Positions 53,575-64,000 of a DNA stretch of 64,000 bases are shown one piece after another. The notes under the pieces are model-generated. The model had not been told where the DNA came from, searched no databases, and saw nothing but the letters and a program-made list of their open reading frames with translations. The DNA is from Thunnus maccoyii (lineage: Eukaryota > Chordata > Actinopteri > Scombriformes > Scombridae), in the NCBI RefSeq assembly GCF_910596095.1, contig NC_056543.1, forward strand, positions 18,958,042 to 19,022,041, written 5' to 3'. Position numbers and translations under genes: made by a program. Every line of letters begins with the position of its first letter. The stretch's first letter is position 1.

Positions 53575-54782
53575 TGATTCCAGTCTTGGTTGGTGTTGAC
53601 CTGCCTGGGAGGGGATGTCTGGACAGCATTGTAAGTGGCTGATAACTGGTGTCATTGATCACCACCCCTGTTGAGTGATGGTTTGTCCAGTTTGACATGG
53701 CCTTGGTCCTTCAGTCCTCTTTCAAACCATTTATCCTCTCTATTGGATAGCCAGTGTGTGCATACTGTCATTAAAGTGGCTGTTCTGTTTCTCTAATGTA
53801 TAGGACTGCATATGCTACATTATTCTGCATGAGTCTGGGTGTGTGGTCTTTAGGGTGGATGAGCTTCTGTCTCAGTGTATTGCAGGGGGGATGTAGTGTT
53901 TTGTTGAAGATCCTCCTGAGTTACTCAGATACTTTAGCCTCGTATGGAATGATAATGTTTTGCTTATTTTCTCCACCTGAAGTTATAGTGTTCTTAACAG
54001 ACCTTGTAGCTGTTTTGACAAAGGCCCAGCATGTTCACTCCTTCCCTTTCACCTCGGTACTTGTGGGCACATTCTCAGCCCAGTGGTGCATTGTTCTGAT
54101 GACCTCTAGCATGTGTTCTACTGGATGGTGGGAGTGAAATACTGATGGTAGTGTGTGGGTTTCCTGTATACTTTAATGTGGAGGTTTCTGTCCTCTCTGC
54201 TCTCTACTTCCTCCATGTAGCGGTTAGCCACAATGGCACAGTTGTGCTTCTGCCTGTAAAAAAACCCTTGCTGTATTTGAAATAGGTGGTGTTCAGGCAG
54301 AGGTTAAGCAGGTCACATGTCTGGTCTGGGTGAGGTTGGTTCTGTTGTCCAGGGTATTGCCTTGTAGCAGGCTTTTCCTTACAGTCTCCACCACCTCAGT
54401 AGTTGGAATATATGTGAAGAGTAATGTTGTAGGACACCATGGCTTCACCTGAGTCTAGTTTCAGTTCTCAAACCTTGTTGACAAAATTCTTGGTCTAAGA
54501 TGGTGGCTAGATACTTGGCAATGTTGTATGTGATCAAGTTGATGCTGCTGCTGATGGACCTGAGTGGGGCTCCTTCTTTGTGTATCTTGGGGAGTCTATA
54601 CATGCATGGTGTGGCCTCTCCAGGGTAAAGGCGGTGATATGATGAACAGTTAATGTCTTTCTCTTCTCCTGCTGCTGTAGACACACTATGGCCTTTTTCT
54701 TATAGCTGCTTGTGGACTCTCGCCTCAGTGTTTCATATGTATTAGTATCACTGAGTAGCGTGGTCACTTTTGACATGGTATG
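53575..54782 (-). pseudogene. Penelope-like retroelement fossil (reverse transcriptase plus GIY-YIG-like end)
   Basis: Read on the minus strand, from 54776 down: SKVTTLLSDTNTYETLRRES, then after a frame change near 54.66 kb MYRLPKIHKEGAPLRSISSS and TYNIAKYLATIL. These are hallmark RT motifs of Penelope-like elements. They are followed in shifting frames by a degraded GEAMVSYN-type catalytic region. Further down, near 53.8 kb, ligand-poor remains resembling NNVAYAVLYIRETEQPL match the GIY-YIG endonuclease segment (VVYAVxCxxCxxxYIGETxQPL). Several stops and frameshifts break it and there is no intact ORF. The plus-strand ORF at 53796-54137 is its antisense. The 5' end of the element is not found. 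Confidence 0.75.
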
Positions 54783-55059
54783 TAGTTACCACTGACTTGT
54801 TTGGACGAAAAATACCAACCAAAATGGGGCTTGTGCGCAGAGTAGATGGGATCAAGTCACTAGGGGTCACTGCCGTCTGATTTGATGCAGAGGCTTCTGG
54901 ACAAGAGACTGATATGTGTCATGAGATAAATTAAGTGGATGCACAGCAGACCTCATTTTGGAATCCACTGTTGTTGTATATACAGTATATTTGTACACTA
55001 GCACTCACACAGTTTATTTTATAACCTGTGCATATATATCACATTCATACTTATTTATA

Positions 55060-55200
55060 CATAGGCTTACAATTACTACCTTAATCTTGTACTAATTTAT
55101 GCCTTACTTGCACTTCTGGTTAGATGCCAACTGCATTTCGTCATGAAATACTTGTACTGTATTTGTTTGATGACAATATAGTTGAATCTAATCTAATCTA
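55060..55200 (+). repeat. 3' tail of a non-LTR retroelement-type repeat with (TAATC)n end
   Basis: Contains cttgcacttctggttagatg, ccaactgcatttcgtcatg and gacaatatagttgaatctaa, ending tctaatctaatctaatag. In fish this wording marks the 3' end of a very common interspersed element, where a short tandem (TCTAA)n replaces poly(A). Only the tail is clear; no reverse-transcriptase coding remains before it. Between the Penelope fossil and slc15a1. Confidence 0.55.
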
Positions 55201-55349
55201 ATAGGACATTCAGTACTTGCCAAGCACATTTAGTGTCAAAAAACACACTATTCAGTATTCATACTGTATGTCTGGAAGCTTTAAACTTAAGGTTTGATAT
55301 AAGTTGGAGCTCCCTGGTTCTCAAGACTTCAATTGTCAGTGATGAAACA

Positions 55350-55620
55350 CGCAGGAAGGATTTATTTTTATTGCTTACTTGAACATAATGTACACATGAA
55401 TATAAAAGAGCAATTACACTTAATAATATGTAAATGGAAAATAATAGCATTTATTGGTTGTTTTATTATTCTACAGCCAACAGTATATCCATATATCCAT
55501 TTGTCATACTGAATGTAATGTTGGAGGACTACATATCGGTCTTTGCCAATAAAATATAAAATATTTAAAACACTCACTCACACACACTCACATACACACA
55601 CACACATACACACGCACACA

Positions 55621-55666
<46 letters not shown>

Positions 55667-55792
55667 TGCGTGCACACAAATAGGCAATACTGGTAGATTT
55701 ACTGTACATTCTACTTCATGTCTCAATGTTAAGGTTTAGAATAAGATAGAAGATATAAACCAATTATTGACATCTAATCTGCGTTTGAGACT
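55350..55792 (-). other. slc15a1 3' UTR with (CA)n microsatellite
   Basis: Downstream of the slc15a1 stop. AATAAA on the minus strand occurs at 55455-55450, with another A/T-rich candidate near 55361-55370. The interval 55571-55662 is a CA-rich microsatellite, read as (TG)n in the transcript. The end of the transcript is inferred. Confidence 0.5.
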
Positions 55793-57534
55793 TCACATTT
55801 TGGTTTGTTTGGCTGCATCATCTTCATCATGACATTTAATCGAGTCTTTCTTGACCATCTCAATCTCCGACTTCTCTATTTGGCTTCTATCATCCTCATC
55901 ATCTTCATCAATCTTCTTCTTGAACTGGGCCTCAATTTCAGTGGGGTCGATGTAGGTGTAGAAATACGCCATGATGGAGAAGATGATACACACAGCCACC
56001 AAGAGGGAGGCGAAGAGAACGTACTCTGCCCACTTTGAAAGAGGAAGAGAGACACAGAGGGACAAACACGGTATTAATGCGTCATCATGTGTCACCGTCA
56101 CTACGTGGCACAGAAACACATGTCTAACATGTTTATTACAAGTATTTAGTCTGTAAGGATTAGTTTTAGCTTAATTTGTGTGAGTACATTTTGTTTTTTA
56201 CCTGTTTGGGAAGTTTTGCGAGCTCAGCCACAATCAGAACGATGAAGTTGCCAACAGCAACGGTGAGCAACCAGCCTGCTTGCAGCACTGATTTCATGTT
56301 ACTAGGTGCCTTGAAGACGCAAAAGAATGACATGAAATGAACAAAGAGTATTATACAGAACTATTATCTAGTTCAGGGACAAAGAAAATTGGAAATATTC
56401 AATTTTACCTACACCTTCTTGTATGATGGTACAGCACTGAAACAAGGTTTGCCTTTACCTGCGAATAAGAGAACTCCAGACCAGTAACGGAAAACATCAC
56501 TTCGCCAGCAGTTATGAAGAAGTACTGTGGGATCTGGAGGGCCATGTGAACCGAGTTGGGCTTGATGTCTTCTGCAAATGTAATATCGTCCTGACACTAA
56601 AATAAAAAACAGAAATAATTATGATAGTTCAGTTTAGGGCACTGATTCTCAACTAGTGTGACACAAAAGACAGGACAGATTTTGCCAGAACATGTGAATG
56701 CTGTACGCTGTGAACACTAATTTTTTTGTCATACAGACGTAAATAGTGCATTTGTTGGGGACTATTTTCAGCTGTGGATTAATATACTTTAGTGACAGCA
56801 GCAGACTGTGTATGTGGGATTGACTCAAAATAAACTACAGTGCCCATGTTCATTGTTGCAGAAGAATAAGCTGTATCAGGCTTTGGAGAACCAATTACAG
56901 AATGATCTGACACAATTCATAGTTGAATGTCACTTATTAGATGAGATAAAATTTTGCATAGCTGACCAGGTAAAATCCATGATACTGGAAATTTTAGTTG
57001 ACACTTACACTTGGTCCAATGTCGGGGATAAAGAAATTATATGAACTTCCAAATCCAAACTCCCTGCTGTACTCGCAGGACCGTGAACCACTCCTTATGG
57101 TGAAGGTAGCCCTGATCATTAGACAAGAAAATCTGTTTAATAAACTGTATTTTTGTTTGCAAAAATGATGATTAATGTATAAAAACAACATATTAGTTAA
57201 GATGAAAAAATACTTACTTTCCATATTTTATCAGGGAGTAGTTGGAATAATGAAATGGCTCAATTAATTCTACATCTTCTCCAGGAATTGATACGTTCAC
57301 TGCTGTAGTCATACCATTTACAAATCTGAAATGATTACACATTGAGTAAAACATTACAGCCAGAAAATTTTAAAACAGTCAATGTTAAAACTAACATATG
57401 TAATCCCTTAATTTTTACTCATTTCCTCTGAAAATGCAGATAAAGATTAGGGTTGCAAATAACTATTTTTACCAGATAAATAACTAAAACAATTAATTGA
57501 TTACGAAAATAGTTATAAATTATAATTATTATCA

Positions 57535-57573
<39 letters not shown>

Positions 57574-60500
57574 CACATAGTTGTATGTATAATTATTTCA
57601 ACACTAATACAGTTTTAACATTTGTGATTTTACTTACCGGACTGCATTGTAGCCTTCCTCTGGCTTAGCAGTCAAATCCTCGGTCTGAGGAAATGAGACG
57701 GTGGATGTTTAGTAATTTAACCATTAAAAGATCTCGTGTGTGTCTTTATTTTTATTACTTTGTGCTTCTAACTCACCATCACCCATTCCTTATTGATGTT
57801 TGAAGGAATGAGAAGCGTTTGCCGCTTTCCTTTGGTCAAGGAAATAGATCTCGTCATTTCAGGACCGCCTAACTGACTGATTGAGACGCTGATTTGTTCT
57901 GCTTCAAACGTGAAGAAATTATCACTGAACTACAAAACAAAGAAATGAAAAAGTAAAAACACTGGGAATATACAGACACAAACAGTAGTATTTTGGATCA
58001 CATGCAATTGATTTTCACTGAGTTTTAAACCTCTAAGCCCCAGTTTTGTACAAAGTTTTGTGTTATTGATATGAGGACATACCTGAGCATCAAGAAGTTC
58101 CATTTGATCATTGTTGGGCAGTTTAACTGTCACTTGTTTACTGCCCATGTTAAGTAATTTCAACTGACTCTGTGAGGCTGATGGGAAGACAGGCAGTGTG
58201 TTCTGGAAATGAATACAAAGTAGAAATGAACAGTTGTTGTTGTTATGAACTCCAAGAGTCATTTCTTATACTTACCTATACTTTTACACTTACATCAATT
58301 TGAATCTGAACCACTGCGGCGCAGACAAAAGCCGTAGCTGCCAGAAGCATCCCCACTGTCATTCTTTTCAGAGGTCTGTTGAATCAACATTAAGTACTGT
58401 TACTGGTTTGTCTAACATTTGGGAACTTTACAGCACAAATATGTCTTAATTTGAATACAAGAATATGTTTTTTCTTTTTTTTTCTTTTTTTTTTTTAAAT
58501 CACTGTAATATTAGCATTTTCAACATTAACATGGTTATTACAGGCTTGTGTGAAGTTACACAAGTCTTGAATTGAGATCTGCATGTTTGAGCTCTTCCTC
58601 TACAAAATCTTGCTGCTTGTTTACTACTCATAGCACAATTGTCTATTGTCGAGCTTTTAAAATAGTGTTTTGACATTTTGGGGAAATACGCAGACAGACA
58701 GGGTCATATGTTTGTAGGCTAAATATAAGCTGGCTTGGTAACAAATATTAAAGTGGTATCAATACTCTCATCTAACATTTGGCATTAATTTGGCAAGCAT
58801 ATTTCCCAAAATGTCAAACTATTCCTTTAAATATGCAAAAAAGGGGAAGAGGAGATTGAGAGTATTTTGAAATGGATGAGGAGTTTTTGTTCCAAAATGG
58901 TGAACATTTAGAGAATGAAACTTTGAAAGTGAGAAATCTCTGCATCCCTCAAAGTAAATGTTTTTCAGTGACCCTACAAAGTTATTCAATAACTGTATAA
59001 ATGACTTACAGATATGGTATATGCTCTGTAGCTGGCTCACTGAGCTCCAGTGGTACTTACGTAAAGTTCAGGCCACATTTTTTGATCAGAGGGTAGATGA
59101 GGCTGTCCATGATAGGCACCAGAGTCAGGATCAGGATGGGGTTGACAGTCTTTCAAAAACATAAATTGCACAGTGAGAATTTTCTCAAATAGAGTTCAGT
59201 GAAGAACATCAGTCCAAGCAAATATGATAAAATTATTTCAACTTACTTGCATCTGATCAGGCTGTATAACAAGTAGTCCCTGCAAAGACACAAAGAGATA
59301 AGTAGAACATGAACACATTGCTTTAGTCAGTAAATGTATTTATTGTTGGTTTTAATCATCAAACTTACAAAGTTCCCATCCAAGTTGGTGGCCTGCAGAG
59401 TCCATCTAGAACCCTTAAAGAGAGGTAGAGAATTTAGCAGGGTTTACACTGGGAAACTTTCAGATGAGTGATAAGTGTTAAAGCTTTAAGATACCTTTTG
59501 ATCAAATAGGGTCCAGAACATCGGAAGTGGGATGTATAAAAAGAGGACCTTCAGCACCATTTTGATCTGAGCAATGAGGAGTTTCTACAGTGCAGAAAGA
59601 CAGAATATGAGCTGATGTTATTGAATTAAAGACAAAGCTTGTATGAAAACTTAAAAGATTTAAATAAACTTACGTCGTATTTTTCTTCTGCCCAGTCCAT
59701 CCAGTGCTGCCTCTTTGGGTATTGATCACTTCTGTGCCTGAAGCGGTTTTTAATGGCAAACTGATTGAGGGAAGAGCAAAATGAAAAATGAATTTGCTTT
59801 TAAAACAAACAGAGCCACTGTTGGTACACAACGAATGCAGACAGTGTTGATGCAAATGGTGTAAACTGGACTTACCCCGATGCATTTGCACACATCCATC
59901 ATGATATTCCCTTGTGGCTCAGCTTTATAGTACATACCACTCCCAACGATGAACACCACTGTTAGGGGCATCGCAGACAAAACATCACAATGATTACGCT
60001 GTATATACCAAACCTTTACATTTTTTGCTTCATGTATAATATCACAGTCTCCAAATTGTTTAGACATACCAAGTGCAACCAACATTAGTGCTGCAGGGAC
60101 ACCGAAGGCCAGAGGATAACAGTTCTGCTGACTGTAGATGCCACACTGCTGAGCTGCAGATGGAGATAAAAACTGTTCAATAACTTCTATTTTCCAATTA
60201 TCACATGCACTCATGCTTATGGCACAAACTTTGTCCCACTCATACCTACCTCTCAGGATAGGAGTGATAATAGTTGACAGGAGACTGCCACCATTGATGC
60301 ACAGGTAGAATACAGAGAAGAAAGTTCTCCTCTGGCTTTCCTGCACAGAGAAATACGTCAGTGAACGTCTATCATGCTAACAGCATGGCAGATGGCAATG
60401 TCAATCTGCAAGTCTACTGCTTTGGTCCAGACTGAAATATCTCAGCAACTAGTGGATAGAGTGCCATGAAATTTTGTACAGATATTCAAGGTACCCAGAG

Positions 60501-63500
60501 GATGGATCCTAATGACTTTGGTAGTCTCCTGACTTCTTCTAGGCTTAATGACATTACCATTTTCCTCAACTGTACTTTGGTGCTAATTAGCTAATCTTAG
60601 CTAACACGCCAAACTAAGGTGGTGAACACGGTAAACATTATACCTGCTTAACGGCATGTTATTATGCTGATGTTAGCATGTATCTCAAAGCACCACTTTG
60701 CCAAAGTACGGTCTAACAGAATTGGCTGTATATTTTTGTCTATGTCTTGATAGTGGATAGTAGAGAGGAAACAGGAAATGGGAAAGGAGAGAGGTGGGAT
60801 GACATGCAGTAAAACTACAGGTGTTGCAATTACATGCTTGATGTTATGGTCAACACCAAAGGTTGAACATTAGAGAGGCAGAAGTAAGATAATATTCTAA
60901 CCTGGTCATCATTAAATTGGTCTCCACCAAAGGCAGCCACACAAGGTTTGATGCCACCGGTGCCCAGAGCGATGAGAAAGAGCCCCACCATGGACAACAC
61001 ACTGAATGTGAGGAAGAACACATGCATGAGCAGGTTTTACTGTAGAATATATGGTAAAAACTGTATGCCAAAATGCCACACTGTGGATTTTGACTCAATT
61101 ATTCCTGTGGTAGAATAGAAACTCACACATGAAGGGTTATGTTGTCTGGTGTGCCATCTCTGTCCGAGTCAGTGATGTCATGGATTGCACTGACAGCCAT
61201 TGCAACCTGGCCGATTGCATAGACAATGGACAAGTAGACGATAGTCCTGTGAGAAGGAGAGTGAAAGAGATAGCACTGATTTAGTATTGCAATTCTTTAT
61301 AACATGTCTGACTCATGATGGATCAAAATTGATGCAGCTGAACCAGAGATATCATCTTTTTTATCCGTGCTTCTTTTTCCTGCTCAAAACTGGATTTCTT
61401 TAACTTTTAAAAGGTTTGTTTTTAGCCCAAGTGATATCACAAGAGGCAATTTGTCAGACTAAGCACCCCTCCCTCTAGAGCAACAGAAGGCTTTATAGGA
61501 CTTTTTTTCATTTATGCAGTAGAACTCCCCAAGACCTGTAAACACACTTTGATGTTTAAAATCAGTGGAGTTCCCCTTTAATACTGATACATCAGTGTAA
61601 GTAAAATCTTATTGTAGTAGCTGATCATGGTGGAGCCACTTGTAAATAATTTATATATAGTTGGGTAGTTTAGTACAGTGGCTTCCTACCTAAGGATTAG
61701 GCTCCTTCCAGTTGGTCACCAAGTTCTATTACACAAATCTTTATTTATTTATTTTTTTTTACTTTTCTCTGATCTTTGATCAGAAAATGAAATATTGGGT
61801 AATTTTACCATTTTGGGAAATCAGTCTTTGGTGGAACTGAAATGTCTGAAATGTGTCAAAGGGCTCAAACTAGGCACAGCTTTTTGTAAGGGGTCACAAA
61901 CCAAAAAGTCTGGGAGGAAATGGTTTAATGTTTAGCTTATCATATATGGTTTTTTTAATAAATCTGAAAAGTAACAAGCAACTTTAACTGTCTAATAGAT
62001 ATAGTGGAGTAAAACGTACAATATTTTCATCTGAAATGTAGTGGAGTTGAAGAAGCAGAAAATGGAAAGACTCAAGTGTGGCTTAGGAGGTAGAGCGGGT
62101 CGTCCACTAATCGGAAGATCGGTGGTTCGATTCCCGGCTCCTCCAGTCCAAGACACTTAACCCCAAATTGCTCCTGATGGCTGTGCCATCAGTGTGTGAA
62201 TGTGTATGAATGATTAGATTTCCTCTGATGGGCAGGTTGGGACCTTGCATGGTAGCCCCTGTACCATTCAGCGTATGAATGTGTGTGAATGGGTGAATGT
62301 GATTCGTGGTGTAAAAAGCGCTTTGAGTGGTCAGAAGACTAGAAAGGCTCTATACAAGTATAGTCCATTTACCATTTCAAGTAAAGTACAAGTACCCCAA
62401 GATTGTACTTGAGTAAATGTACTTTGTTACTTTCCACCACTAGAGACAGTTATAATCTAAAACTACTTGTGTATGTTGTATGAGAAAATAATCTAAGCCT
62501 TCATGCATTGAATTGGTGGAATTTGAGGCAGTCACTCACTTAAACTTTCCCAGCCAGGAGTCAGCCACGATGGCCCCGAGAATAGGGGTCAGGTAGCACA
62601 GAGCCACAAAAGTGTGGTAGATGGAGGTGGCCATGTCATCATCCCAGCGCAAGAAGTACTTGAAGTACAGCACCAGGACAGCTGTAGACAGGTAGGAAAA
62701 TGGATGCTTCTTCTTATTTTACAGAATGTAATCATCAATCTAATCAGACACAGTATCAGCTGTGAAGCAACGTTTAGTCAGGATTTTGTTTATGAAATAT
62801 TCTCACCGCGCATGCCATAGTAGGAGAACCTCTCGCAGAACTCATTCACAACAATGAAAAAAATGCTGATCGGGTAGCCACACACCTGTTTGTCCTGATG
62901 GATAAAAGCAGTATTTAGATAATCTACTTAAGTAAAAGTGTAAATACCACACACTATAAAAATACACTGTTACAAGTATTGCATTCATGCATTCAAAATT
63001 GTGTTTAATCTGTAAAAATGTATCATCATCATATCATATTTTATAAACTGATCATATGTCTTGTGTATAAAATCTTAAAATGGAAACACTTTAGTGAAAT
63101 ACAACCACTGCAAACTTGTACAAAAGTATTCAGTACATCAGTACAGTGAATGGCATATTGAAAGCCTGGTTTCTTTGTTCCTATTGATTATTATTTAACA
63201 TGAACATGAAAAAACTGCATGAACATCCAATAAATTAATGAATAAAATACTTTACCGTCCCTCTGCTCTTCTTCCCTTTCTTGGGATCTTCGTTATCTGT
63301 GCACAAGATGAAACTAGTTTAAATAACTGGTTGTTTTCCATACAATAGAGCAATGCAGTAGCTTCTTTTGTTGTATTTTGTCTTTCTCACTCTTTTTATA
63401 ATCAACATTTCAGTATTAAATAAAGAAACAATATGGCAGAGGTAAAGAGTATGTAACTAAGTGTTGATAGTTCTGACTTCTCCCTCAGGTGTGTGCACTG

Positions 63501-63574
63501 TGCAGTTTAGAATAATTACTCTTTGTGGTTTTGAATAACACACCTAATTAAATGTTTGCAAACTCACCTGCCAT
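55793..63574 (-). CDS. slc15a1: Proton-coupled intestinal oligopeptide transporter PEPT1
   Basis: Apical H+/di- and tripeptide symporter of gut epithelium. Exons: 63568-63574, 63256-63296, 62807-62894, 62540-62681, 61127-61246, 60902-61001, 60250-60340, 60070-60153, 59876-59958, 59674-59760, 59495-59584, 59369-59413, 59247-59279, 59061-59149, 58294-58375, 58083-58202, 57777-57929, 57638-57684, 57218-57325, 57009-57111, 56459-56596, 56202-56309, 55793-56032. Total 2199 bp, 732 aa (human 708). The start [15 protein letters not shown] needs a 7-bp first coding exon. Motifs: E34-x-x-E-R-F-x-Y-Y42 (proton/peptide motif), H68 in IYHTF, PTR2 signature around [19 protein letters not shown]305 in PMFW, E603 in [10 protein letters not shown] large extracellular domain (about 395-590) sits between TM9 and TM10. 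The acidic/basic C-tail is longer than in human and ends KQTKM. The neighbour stk24 is conserved. The paralogue slc15a2 is less likely on these motifs and synteny. Confidence 0.97.
57450..57530 (-). repeat. Fragment of the AT-rich dispersed repeat, reverse orientation
   Basis: gggttgcaaataactatttt and aaaacaattaattgattacg are the reverse-oriented terminal part of the family seen at 18235-18480. In slc15a1 intron 18 (in transcript order), directly before a CA/TA microsatellite. Confidence 0.5.
57535..57574. repeat. (CA)n-(TA)n compound microsatellite
   Basis: acacacacacacacac followed by atatatatatatatatat in an slc15a1 intron. Confidence 0.95.
58640..58833. repeat. Short fold-back MITE-like repeat
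   Basis: Left ttgacattttggggaaatac and right gcatatttcccaaaatgtca are inverted copies. The core includes gtggtatcaatactctcatc. The right end, cccaaaatgtcaaactattc, is the same as the right end of the 4022-4612 element, so these are two members of one family. In an slc15a1 intron. Confidence 0.65.
60405..60730 (+). repeat. Dispersed repeat rich in 'gctaattagc / gttagcat' words
   Basis: From tccagactgaaatatctcag through atgaaattttgtacagatat, gtgctaattagctaatctta, ggtggtgaacacggtaaaca and gctgatgttagcatgtatct to aaagcaccactttgccaaag. I recognise this as a very common percomorph interspersed repeat; it is non-coding. In the slc15a1 intron between exons 60902-61001 and 60250-60340. Confidence 0.65.
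61665..62452 (+). repeat. Dispersed repeat related to 19190-19820, copy 2, interrupted by a SINE
   Basis: Blocks shared in order with copy 1: ttacacaaatctttatttat-type AT run, cagtctttggtggaactg, cagctttttgtaagg, taaatctgaaaagtaac, gagtaaaacgtacaatattt, aagtaccccaagattgtact, gagtaaatgtactttgttac, ccaccactag. The run is broken between 62077 and 62377 by the tRNA-derived SINE. In the slc15a1 intron between exons 62540-62681 and 61127-61246. Confidence 0.7.
62078..62376 (+). mobile_element. tRNA-derived SINE with target-site duplication
   Basis: The head has pol III promoter boxes in tRNA spacing: A box tggcttaggagg (about 62079-62090) and B box GGTTCGATTCC (62124-62134). The body contains cttaaccccaaattgctcct and gcgctttgagtggtcagaag, ending ctatacaagtatagtccatt. 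The same 6 bp, tcaagt, flank it at 62072-62077 and 62377-62382. The tRNA-like part does not fold into a complete tRNA with CCA-ready acceptor, so it is a retroposon, not a tRNA gene. The family is widespread in acanthomorph fish as I recall. Confidence 0.8.
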
Positions 63575-64000
63575 GATGTCTCAGTGAAACTTTCTATTTG
63601 GATATTCCTTTGAGATTCCTGTGCGGAGCAGGTGATAATTGATCCTTCACAGTTCAAGAATGGGAGTGTTTCTGTAATACGGTTTCTTATTAGCCCTTGA
63701 TGTGTCATCCACACTGCTGACTGTGTTGCTTTTATGATGGGTGGGAACAGGAGATGTAGGAGATAGGGAGTCAGCTATGTACAGTCCCTGACACCTCATA
63801 AAAAATGATTAAGCACCAGGAACTCAATAACCAAATGTAAGCATCAACACAAGAATAAACTTTAATAAATGAGTAAATAAATACAACTGCAGAGAAATGA
63901 GTGTATTTTATTTAAAAGAAAAGCATTAGGGAACATATCTGTTTACAGCAGAACAGTGACTTTGTGTTAAATAAAAATAAAAAAAGAACCATTGCTGCCC
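63575..64000 (-). promoter_or_regulatory. Upstream region of slc15a1
   Basis: Contains the short 5' UTR and probable promoter. On the minus strand CATAAAAG at about 63737-63730 is a TATA-like box ~160 bp above the ATG, and TTTAT/ATAAA words resembling CDX sites occur at 63840-63920; PEPT1 is known to be CDX2-driven in gut. These are motif matches only. Nothing else is seen to the end of the window. Confidence 0.35.

Noticed and set aside
53796..54137. Plus-strand 113-codon ORF as a gene
   Set aside because: It is antisense to the Penelope-like fossil and has no recognisable domain or splice context.
62079..62150. tRNA gene on the plus strand
   Set aside because: A and B boxes are present, but no complete cloverleaf is formed. 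The sequence continues into a ~300-bp body flanked by a target-site duplication, which defines a SINE.

Overview
This is vertebrate nuclear DNA, almost certainly from a spiny-rayed (percomorph-like) teleost fish. The genes are split into many short exons with GT-AG introns. All six predicted proteins resemble vertebrate families over nearly their whole length. The introns and spacers carry repeats typical of fish genomes: CA/GT microsatellites, fold-back MITEs, a tRNA-derived SINE, Tc1 and Penelope-like fossils. There is no bacterial-type gene organisation, CRISPR array or operon.

Layout: (1) 11-11792, minus strand: 5' part of adam23 (12 coding exons, 370 codons, running off the left edge). 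(2) 16875-17954, plus: intronless-coding chemerin-receptor-like GPCR gpr1/cmklr2, preceded by likely non-coding leader exons. (3) 20666-25776, plus: complete ndufs1 (18 coding exons, 736 aa), the 75-kDa iron-sulfur subunit of respiratory complex I. (4) 28721-32979, plus: complete ino80d (9 coding exons, 989 aa), followed by a long 3' UTR. (5) 39825-51903, minus: complete stk24/MST3 (11 coding exons, 433 aa). (6) 55793-63574, minus: complete slc15a1/PEPT1 (23 coding exons, 732 aa). Exon boundaries were built by hand. In every gene the phases agree across all junctions and the summed CDS length is divisible by three.

The genes do not form a pathway. The order adam23-gpr1-ndufs1-ino80d matches the human 2q33 neighbourhood, and stk24-slc15a1 matches human 13q32. 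The window therefore spans a junction between two conserved synteny blocks, at about 35.5-37.3 kb.

No undescribed system is evident. The points most worth a second look are: a spliced upstream ORF whose stop overlaps the gpr1 start codon; replacement of the mammalian caspase-cleavage aspartate in STK24; a GC-AG intron in ndufs1; a degraded Penelope-like retroelement; and several nested or paired repeats, including a SINE inside an older repeat with a visible target-site duplication.
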